Assembly: GCF_022549675.1 (NCBI RefSeq)
Contig: NZ_JAKZGR010000008.1
Span: 124,001 to 188,000 of the forward strand
Origin: Belliella kenyensis
Lineage (GTDB): Bacteria > Bacteroidota > Bacteroidia > Cytophagales > Cyclobacteriaceae
Length of the DNA stretch: 64,000 nt
Reading direction: 5' to 3'
Shown piece by piece: positions 55,893-62,401 of this stretch. Under the pieces are notes generated by a model. It was not told the origin of the DNA, did no database searches, and saw only the letters and a program-made list of their open reading frames with translations. The stretch's first letter is position 1, and each line of letters starts with the position of its first letter. The position numbers and the translations under genes were made by a program.

Positions 55893-56045
55893 TCATATCA
55901 ACCCCTCATCTGCAAATGAATAGTAGCTTTCAGCTGTTAGGATGATATGATCTAGCAGGCTTCTGACAAAGGGTTTACAGGCATCTATCAATCTAACGGG
56001 TAGTCTCCTACCCTGCTTAAAGCATTTCAATACAATTTTTTTGAT
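55893..56045 (-). pseudogene. RadC C-terminal fragment 2
   Basis: The minus-strand frame ends RSLLDHIILTAESYYSFADE GLI, the conserved RadC/JAB-domain terminus; upstream sequence is unlike RadC. Such truncated radC genes are common in Bacteroidota mobile elements. Confidence 0.6.
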
Positions 56046-56082
56046 ACGTAGAAGTTTCAAAGACTGCTTCCAAATCCTATTT

Positions 56083-56388
56083 TTAAACAAAACGAACTAC
56101 ACTGCCTAGCTTTGGGTGATAGGAAGGGCTGTAGATGATGATGTTTTTCCTCACCAAATCTTTCATGCACCTGTGGTAAGTACTCAGAGATTTGACCTGT
56201 GAGTTTTTCATGATCATTTTTCGGGTGATCCGAAAACGGTTCCTTCCCTGATTTTTGATGAATTCTCCAATAAGCGCCATGCAGATTGCCATATGGGATA
56301 GTTGAATTGACTCATCCTTTTGAAGCTTGCTGTAGATTCCTAGGATCTTGCCTTGGATTGATTGGATATTATCATTGTTCATAATCAA
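56083..56388 (-). CDS. Mobile-element protein with winged-helix character
   Basis: A 101-residue protein (IQSIQGKILGIYSKLQKDES, RFRITRKMIMKNSQVKSLST, YHRCMKDLVRKNIIIYSP). The pattern of helices followed by a short beta wing suggests a DNA-binding winged helix, as in element-encoded replication or regulation proteins. It follows the Xis-like gene with no gap. Confidence 0.65.
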   Translation of the reverse strand: MIMNNDNIQSIQGKILGIYSKLQKDESIQLSHMAICMALIGEFIKNQGRNRFRITRKMIMKNSQVKSLSTYHRCMKDLVRKNIIIYSPSYHPKLGSVVRFV

Positions 56389-56643
56389 TTATTTGAATAG
56401 GTTCTCGATCTCCTTTTTTTGATAGTAATAAGAGCCGCCAATTTTCTTGGGATTCAGAAGTCCTCTAATCCTTAGGTTCTGTAATGATCCTGGTGAAATT
56501 TTGAGTATCCTCCGAACTTCATCGCTCTTTACCCAATCCTTTTGCTCTTTTTCCTTGGGCTTGAGTAGTCTTTCTAGATCTTCCAATAGTTGTAATCTCA
56601 ATTCCTCGAGATCCTTTTTGGTGATCAGTTCTATCTTGGTCAT
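56389..56643 (-). CDS. Excisionase-like helix-turn-helix protein
   Basis: An 84-residue protein with an N-terminal coiled coil (LEELRLQLLEDLERLLKPKE) and a MerR/Xis-type HTH (DWVKSDEVRRILKISPGSLQ, NLRIRGLLNPKKIGGSYYYQ). Bacteroidota integrative elements usually encode this type for excision control. It is adjacent to the winged-helix gene on the same strand. Confidence 0.8.
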   Translation of the reverse strand: MTKIELITKKDLEELRLQLLEDLERLLKPKEKEQKDWVKSDEVRRILKISPGSLQNLRIRGLLNPKKIGGSYYYQKKEIENLFK

Positions 56644-56910
56644 ATTTGGAGGTTTTGATGAATGGGTAAATTGGAGAGATTGAGGTTATGGAATTCACAC
56701 TTTGACCACATACGGTGATTACTTTTTGCAAAAACTGCTTTTTATTTTTCTGGATTAAAGAAACTTAGAGGACTTATTCGTCTTTGGCTTTTTAAAAATA
56801 GTATGTGGATAAGAGGTCTAAACATGGAACTTGGTAGCTTAAATTATTTCTTAAATATTGATTTAGCCGTCAATATTTCCTTTAAATAGTTTTATATTCA
56901 AATACATATA

Positions 56911-57109
56911 ATAAAAGACTTTCAACCTTTGTTAAGGAACGAAGAAAAGAAACAGGAATGACCCAAGAGAATTCGCAGATCGCTGCCGTGTTACCTTGAC
57001 TGTGATCAGAAAGATAGAACAGGGTAAGACCAACCTGAATCTCGACAAAGTAAATTTGGTACTCCAAATGTTCTGACATGAACTGGCTCCAGTAAACAGT
57101 AAAATAATG
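56911..57109 (+). pseudogene. hipB pseudogene (two frameshifts and a nonsense codon)
   Basis: Conceptual translation across frames gives KDF, FVKERRKETGMTQE, FADRCRVTLTVIRKIEQGKT, NLNLDKVNLVLQMF, then TGA where Gly is usual, then HELAPV. This is a HipB-type HTH. Frameshifts lie near 56924-56930 and 56969-56972; the stop is TGA at 57073-57075. Confidence 0.75.
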
Positions 57110-57113
57110 AATG

Positions 57114-57185
57114 ATGCGACAGGCGGAGATTTACTATAAAGATATCCTGGCTGTAAAAGGAATTGAACAGATAAGTCATTATTAA
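57114..57185 (+). pseudogene. hipA N-terminal remnant
   Basis: The ATG at 57114 begins MRQAEIYYKDILA, a typical HipA start, and ends after 23 residues. The rest of the kinase is gone. Confidence 0.6.
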
Positions 57186-57285
57186 ACTCCCCTATTTCCC
57201 TGTATAACCCAATTTTTTCAAGAATCGATTTTTCACAATTTAAAACCCCAAATTTAACCGTTAAAAATAGCTATCTTTGAAATAG

Positions 57286-57425
57286 TGAAAACAGAGGCCG
57301 AAAGGCTAGAGACTGCTGCTTTTTGCAGTCAGCAAGATGTAGGATTGTCTACGACATTCCGCTCTTGAACTGGATTCCGAAGTCACCGTTTTGTCTTTTA
57401 CTCGGAACTCGTAAGCCTTTTTTTA
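57286..57425 (+). ncRNA. Candidate structured RNA with terminator-like end
   Basis: Non-coding stretch with a perfect -7 box TATCTTTG (57272-57279). Stems: GACTGC 57311-57316 with GCAGTC 57325-57330; GTAG 57339-57342 with CTAC 57349-57352; TTCCGA 57375-57380 with TCGGAA 57402-57407. An outer helix AAGGCT 57302-57307 with AGCCTT 57414-57419 runs into a T7 tract. An alternative hairpin GCC-GAAA-GGC (57297-57306) competes with the outer helix. No family recognised. The TTG element of the promoter is absent. Confidence 0.5.
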
Positions 57426-57521
57426 TTTGCTTATTAAGTGAAAAACAGCACCGTTTTTAACGGTTAAAAATGGGTATTGAAAGATGTTGTTTTTATTTGC
57501 TAGAAATAGATGATTGCTTGA

Positions 57522-57566
57522 AGCTGTCAGTTTTATTTTCTATTCAATTCCTCAGCAATTTAGGAT
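57522..57566 (+). repeat. Direct repeat flanking the AbiE cassette, left copy
   Basis: From GCTGTCAGTT through ATTCAATTCCTCAGC to TTTAG it matches 59890-59935 with a few substitutions and a 1-2 base length difference. Confidence 0.75.
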
Positions 57567-57675
57567 GCCATTTTTCTCTTAATGAAAGCTATTAAAAACT
57601 AGACAGATATAGAAAATTTCTATTTCCCTATTTAAACCAAATTTTATATTCCAATAAATAAAATTAATTTTAGCC

Positions 57676-58559
57676 ATGGATATTTCAGTTGTAAATAAAA
57701 TTAAGCGAATAACCATAATTGCATTGGCATCAGATGACACATTAGTTGAACAGCTGGTTTTGAAAGGTGGGAATGCGATTTATTTAGCTTATTTAGATGA
57801 ATCAGGGAATGTTTCCAGAACTTCATATGATCTTGATTACTCAATATCAGAAGGTGATTTTAAGGAGGATATTGAAAGCATCAGCACTAGAATAGAAAGT
57901 ACCTTAAAGCAAACATTTTTAGAACATGATTATATTGTATTGGATTACAAATTTTTAATAAAACCCAAGAAGGCAAATGTTGAATTAAGTGACTTCTGGG
58001 TGGCTATAAAGTTGAGTTTAAACTGATAGGGAAAGGTGAATTTGATAAGTTTAATAGGAACATAGAATCCGCAAGGAGAAATGCAATTCAGATCCATACC
58101 AACAATTCTCCGATCTTTGAATTAGAATTTAGCAAACATGAATATGTTAAAGGAAATAAAGACTTTGAATATGAAGGGTTTAAAATCCGCATTTACACAC
58201 CAGAAATGATAGTGTTTGAAAAGTTAAGGGCATTGTGCCAACAGCTGCCAGAATATAATAAGATAGTGCCAGGCTTTTCACCTAGGGCGAGGGCAAGAGA
58301 TTTTTACGATATTCATTTTTTAATGGAAGAATTTGAAATTGCTCCAGAAAAGCCTGAAAATTTAAAGATGCTTTCAGAAATTTTTTCAGCTAAAAAAGTG
58401 CCTTTAGAGTTTATCACAATCCTACAGACAAGTCTAGAGTTACATAAAGAAAACTGGACGGATGTGAAAACTACCGTCTCTTCTTTAGAAACAATAAAGG
58501 ACTTTGACTATTATTTTGAATACGTTTTATCAAAATTTGAAAAGCTCACATTCCTTTAG
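57676..58559 (+). pseudogene. abiEii: AbiEii-family nucleotidyltransferase toxin, frameshifted
   Basis: The first part (57676-58026) has LVLKGGNAIYLAYLDESG and the catalytic RTSYDLDYSI. The second part continues in another frame as GYKVEFKLIGKGEFDKFNRN, then MIVFEKLRALCQQLPEYNKI and ARARDFYDIHFLMEEF, the conserved C-terminal motifs. The switch lies near 58000-58005 (TGGGTGG), consistent with loss of one G. The remaining ~180 codons are intact, so the damage is recent or the shift is programmed. AbiEii transfers nucleotides to tRNA or similar acceptors and is held in check by AbiEi. Its 3' end overlaps abiEi by 14 bp on the opposite strand. Confidence 0.85.
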
Positions 58560-59412
58560 GATAAAAGATATTCCATTTTTCGTTGTAGTCAATTTCCTTC
58601 ATATCATATGTCAGGTAAAATTTATTGGGTCTATCATATTCTAAAAATACAGACAGTCGCTTTTGATCCAGCCCTGCCTTTTCTAAATAAAAACCAATTG
58701 CTTGGTGATATGGGTAAACGAAACCTAACTTATCAAGTATTGCCTTTAATTTATTTACAGATAGTTTACCAATCGAATTCTCGAAAATTTCCAAAACTCT
58801 AAATACCCCCCCTCCATAAACAGGTCTTACAGCTAAATCAATCAAGGTTCTTTCTACATTGGTGAATGTTAACCCATCTTTTGAAAAAACCCCTGCTTTA
58901 TTTGTGTACATTCCATTATGATAGATGATGGTGTATTCCCCAAAAACCCCATGGACATTTGAAGTTCTCTGGGACTTATTGAAAGCTTTGTCAATGTCTT
59001 GTTGATGAAGAATTACACTTCGATCTTTATTTTTGGGAGATTGCTCAGAAGTTAAGTAAACACTCTTTGGCACTTGATTAGTCAGACCTAAAAGAAAAGC
59101 TGCTGTATAATGGGAAAGGTACGCTTTAGATGTTAAAGATATTGCCAAATCAAATACAGAAGCTGTATTTGTCAAGTACCTTGTTTTATTTGGTAAATAG
59201 CCAGAAAAGACAACTTCATGCATTCTAAGAATATCACTTTCTATCAGCTTGTTGATAAACTTCTTCCCATTCATTGAAATAGGGAGATTCCATTTCACTC
59301 GGTTTTCTTCCAAAACACTATTTAGCTCGGTTTCTGAAAACACTTTCTTTCCGCTAAGAAAAAATTTCTTAATGCTAGACTCAGAAATGATAAATCTGGA
59401 TTTTCGTGCCAT
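58546..59412 (-). CDS. abiEi: AbiEi-family antitoxin/repressor
   Basis: A 288-residue protein with an N-terminal winged helix (FSETELNSVLEENRVKWNLP) and the AbiEi_1/AbiEi C-terminal domain (YLSHYTAAFLLGLTNQVPKS, FTNVERTLIDLAVRPVYGGG). In characterised type IV AbiE systems it represses its promoter by binding inverted repeats. It is convergent with the toxin, rather than upstream of it in one operon. Three promoter-operator modules lie upstream. Confidence 0.9.
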   Translation of the reverse strand: MARKSRFIISESSIKKFFLSGKKVFSETELNSVLEENRVKWNLPISMNGKKFINKLIESDILRMHEVVFSGYLPNKTRYLTNTASVFDLAISLTSKAYLSHYTAAFLLGLTNQVPKSVYLTSEQSPKNKDRSVILHQQDIDKAFNKSQRTSNVHGVFGEYTIIYHNGMYTNKAGVFSKDGLTFTNVERTLIDLAVRPVYGGGVFRVLEIFENSIGKLSVNKLKAILDKLGFVYPYHQAIGFYLEKAGLDQKRLSVFLEYDRPNKFYLTYDMKEIDYNEKWNIFYPKGM

Positions 59413-59472
59413 AGAAAAATGTTCAAGTAGATATCACTTAATTGATCGTAATTAATTATTTTATCATTAAAT

Positions 59473-59527
59473 CATAAAGTATAAATACTTTATGTACAAA
59501 TATAAAATTTATTTTAATAAAAGTCAA
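59473..59527 (-). promoter_or_regulatory. abiEi promoter-operator module 1 (proximal)
   Basis: On the minus strand: TTG (59527-59525), 20-bp gap, perfect -7 box TATATTTG (59504-59497), then a palindrome with core AAAGTATAAATACTTT spanning 59473-59494, at the expected transcription start. Confidence 0.75.
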
Positions 59528-59655
59528 GTTTTTTTTGTGAAAAAGAGTTTAATACTGTTTTTGGTGTGAGTAAAATTGCAGGCTTAGTGTTTCAAAAAAC
59601 AACATGATAGGTTGAATCAGCGCAATTTTCTTGATACTTCTAATTATTATTAAAA

Positions 59656-59708
59656 CATAAAGTATAAATACTTTATGTAAAGTTAAAATATAATTTTCAT
59701 AAAGTCAA
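59656..59708 (-). promoter_or_regulatory. abiEi promoter-operator module 2
   Basis: Same layout: TTG complement at 59706-59708, 20-bp gap, TAACTTTA (one mismatch) at 59685-59678, palindrome 59656-59677 with the same core as module 1. Confidence 0.7.
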
Positions 59709-59773
59709 GAAATTGGATTGAATTATCCTTTTAATCCTTAAAAAGAGTGATTGTTAAGCAATTATTTACTATG

Positions 59774-59828
59774 TAATAAAGTATAAATACTTTATTACAA
59801 ATTTAATTAAATAATTTAACAAAGTCAA
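59774..59828 (-). promoter_or_regulatory. abiEi promoter-operator module 3 (distal)
   Basis: Same layout: TTG complement at 59826-59828, 20-bp gap, perfect -7 box TAAATTTG at 59805-59798, palindrome 59774-59797 with slightly different ends. Confidence 0.7.
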
Positions 59829-59889
59829 GAAAAATAGGTTTATATTATATGCTAGTTTAAACAAGTATTGGAATCTACTGCTGTTTAAG

Positions 59890-59935
59890 GCTGTCAGTTC
59901 TATTTTTTTTATTCAATTCCTCAGCTATTTAGAAT
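59890..59935 (+). repeat. Direct repeat flanking the AbiE cassette, right copy
   Basis: Right partner of 57522-57566. Together they bracket the AbiE genes and the triple promoter region. Confidence 0.75.
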
Positions 59936-60357
59936 AATACCCCCATAAATGACAAGAGACTACCGCATAAAGTCGCTGCGCCCAGCACACTTTTTATTCC
60001 GTTTCCTATTGCATTCAGTGGCTGCTGAACCCTAATATTGCTTCATAATTAAAAGGACAGGCTAACGTCAGAAAAGGCCCCTACTGGAAACAGCTTCAAA
60101 AACCCAAAAGGTGTTGAAGTATATTTTGACTAGCTGTCCTTTTTCTGGAATAAGCCATATGATCTTATCCTAGACTAGCAGTCTATCAATAGGAATGAAA
60201 TTAACTTTTAAATAGTAATCTTTTTACTGCTTTAGTCCGTTTTGCCAAACGCTAAAAACATTTTAGAAAGGATTTTTCATCCCACCTTCGGTGTCGCTAC
60301 TGATTTAATTCCTTTTCTTTTTCCAAAATTTATATCCAACCAAACCAATACAACACC
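59936..60357. other. Non-coding region before mobilisation genes
   Basis: About 420 bp with no convincing gene. It may contain the origin of transfer, as it lies ahead of the mob genes, but no nick site was recognised. AGGACAGGCTA (about 60050) and AGCTGTCCTTTTT (about 60132) could pair partly. Confidence 0.35.
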
Positions 60358-60579
60358 ATGGAAACGCTAAGAATAAGTCCCTATACTGAAAGTTTCATCC
60401 ATGTTCATCCTGCGATTGGACAAATCCGCTCCTTCTTTGATGAAAGAAATGTCCCCCTAGAGGAAGCCGATCTGTTTTATTATTTCCATGAATCAACAGG
60501 CTGGAAGACAGACAGCGGAACACCAATTTTTGATTGGAAAACTTTAGCCAAACAATGGATAGGAAACCTGGGGTACTGA
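60358..60579 (+). CDS. Small mobile-element protein of unknown function
   Basis: A 73-residue protein (HPAIGQIRSFFDERNVPLEE, DLFYYFHESTGWKTDSGTPI, FDWKTLAKQWIGNLGY). The FDWKTLAKQWIGN end recalls small proteins in Bacteroidota conjugative elements and replication-associated peptides. It lies just ahead of mobC on the same strand. Confidence 0.7.
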   Translation: METLRISPYTESFIHVHPAIGQIRSFFDERNVPLEEADLFYYFHESTGWKTDSGTPIFDWKTLAKQWIGNLGY

Positions 60580-60690
60580 AGGTTTAAAGTTGCTTTTGGT
60601 TCATGCAGAACCTATTATCCTTTGAATTCAAAGCCTCAAGCCAGTTTAGAGAATTAGCAAAAGCCCTTCAACGCTAAACACTACATCATC

Positions 60691-61086
60691 ATGCAAGAAA
60701 ACAAGAGTACCAATCTCCCCAGAAGGGTGGAAAGTAGAATCTCAGAAACCAAGTTCCAAGAATTGTTGACGCTACTTTCCAAGTCCCAAAACCAGACAAT
60801 GAGCAGTCTTGTCAGGGATATATTATGCAAACAAAAACTGGTGGTCACCACATACGACAAAAGCCTCGATGTAATCCTTGAAAAGCTTTCCCTGATCCAC
60901 CAGGAGATCAATGCCATTGGAGTCAATGCCAACCAAGTGGTAAGGGTGTTTCACAAAACTGGAGACCTTTCCAAAAAATTGGCTTTGGCTAAGAAGCTTG
61001 CAAACAACCTCAACGAGATCCTAAAGAAACAGGAATCGCTCAAGAACATGGTTAGCCCACTGCTGGATAAATGGTTGCAAAAATAA
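60691..61086 (+). CDS. mobC: MobC-like relaxosome accessory protein
   Basis: A 131-residue protein with an RHH-like start (LPRRVESRISETKFQELLTL, NQTMSSLVRDILCKQ) and a MobC helical domain (LIHQEINAIGVNANQVVRVF). It helps the relaxase recognise and open oriT. It overlaps mobA by 16 bp. Confidence 0.85.
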   Translation: MQENKSTNLPRRVESRISETKFQELLTLLSKSQNQTMSSLVRDILCKQKLVVTTYDKSLDVILEKLSLIHQEINAIGVNANQVVRVFHKTGDLSKKLALAKKLANNLNEILKKQESLKNMVSPLLDKWLQK

Positions 61087-62396
61087 CCACAGGTAAAGAA
61101 ATCAGGGGCTTGATTCTCTACAATGAATCAAAGGTGAAAAACAGGAGTGCTGTCCTGATCCATGGACAGGGATTTCTGGGGAGTATCCAGGAATTGTCTG
61201 TCAATGAAAAACTGGCTAGGTTCCAAAAGCGCTTTGCACTCAACAAAAGGGTGAAAACAAATACGCTGCACATCTCCCTTAATTTTTCTAACAAAGATCA
61301 GCTTGATGATGGATTGTTGCAATTCATTGCAAAAGACTATATGGATAGAATTGGCTTTGGAAAACAACCTTATCTTGTTTACAGGCATGATGATACAGGC
61401 CATCCCCATATCCATATTGTTTCCACCAACATAGATCAAAATGGAAAAAGACTGGAAACCCATAACCTAGGGAAAAGGGCCTCAGAAAAAGCTCGAAAGG
61501 AAATTGAGAAAAGCCTTGGACTGGTAAAGGCAGAAAGCCAGCAGAAGGACTATTTGATTTATAAGCCGCTGGAGAAAGCCCAATATGGAAAGGCTGAGAC
61601 AAAAGCTTTGATTGGAAATATTGTGACGGAAGTTATGCGCAGTTACCATTTTGAATCCTTTTCAGCATTCAAGGCAGCATTGGCTCAATTCAATGTATCT
61701 GCTTCCAAAGTAAATGCTTTGGGGAAGGAATTTCATGGAAACGGACTGGTGTATTCCATAACTGACCAACAAGGCAAATCCTTAAGTGTACCCATCAAAT
61801 CCAGTAGCCTATTTAACAAACCAACCTATGCCAAGATATTGAAGAAAGCATCCTTCAATAAGGTTAAAGTTGACCCAAAGAGAGTAAAAGCAAAGGAAGA
61901 TTTGGTCCATAGGATCATGGAAGTCCAAAAATCTATGGGCTCAAAAGGTAGTGAAAAAGAAAAGCTTGATTTGTTTTTGAAAAACCTGAAAAGGAAGGGG
62001 ATTTACCTTCATTTGGTTTTCAACAAGAACGGAAGGCTTTATGGTTGCACTTATGTGGATAATATGCAGAGAAGGGTCTTCAAAGGTTCTGACTTGGGGA
62101 AAGCTTTTGGTGCAAATGGAATAACAAAAACTTTTACGCTGACTGATAAGGTCGATTCCAAAAATGAATGGCTAATCCCAAAATCAGCACAAGAAGAAGT
62201 CGTAAGCAAAGTCGAAAAGACTAATGCTGCAGAAGATCTGGAAGTTAGGGAAGACGCTAATTTAAACCCCTCTGGCCTATCGGAAATACTTTCATTTTTT
62301 AAGGAGCTTTTGACGCCCGATTACGGCACCACAAGTGCCTATGATCTTGGGAATTTGAAAAAGAAAAGGAAGAAGAAAAGAAAAGACAGACCCTAA
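61071..62396 (+). CDS. mobA: MobA-type relaxase (MOB-P-like)
   Basis: A 441-residue relaxase. The N-terminal domain contains TNTLHISLNFSNKDQLDDGL and the three-histidine metal motif HDDTGHPHIHIVSTNID. The catalytic tyrosine cannot be assigned confidently. A middle coiled region and a basic tail (LKKKRKKKRKDRP) follow. It nicks oriT and pilots DNA. It starts inside mobC and is followed 5 bp later by traG. Confidence 0.9.
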   Translation: MVAKITTGKEIRGLILYNESKVKNRSAVLIHGQGFLGSIQELSVNEKLARFQKRFALNKRVKTNTLHISLNFSNKDQLDDGLLQFIAKDYMDRIGFGKQPYLVYRHDDTGHPHIHIVSTNIDQNGKRLETHNLGKRASEKARKEIEKSLGLVKAESQQKDYLIYKPLEKAQYGKAETKALIGNIVTEVMRSYHFESFSAFKAALAQFNVSASKVNALGKEFHGNGLVYSITDQQGKSLSVPIKSSSLFNKPTYAKILKKASFNKVKVDPKRVKAKEDLVHRIMEVQKSMGSKGSEKEKLDLFLKNLKRKGIYLHLVFNKNGRLYGCTYVDNMQRRVFKGSDLGKAFGANGITKTFTLTDKVDSKNEWLIPKSAQEEVVSKVEKTNAAEDLEVREDANLNPSGLSEILSFFKELLTPDYGTTSAYDLGNLKKKRKKKRKDRP

Positions 62397-62401
62397 CAGC
62401 T

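Noticed and set aside
57156-57168. AAAAGGAATTGAAC near the hipA remnant, resembling the repeat end
   Set aside because: Only 10 bases match and no repeat 5' core or spacer-target relation is visible.
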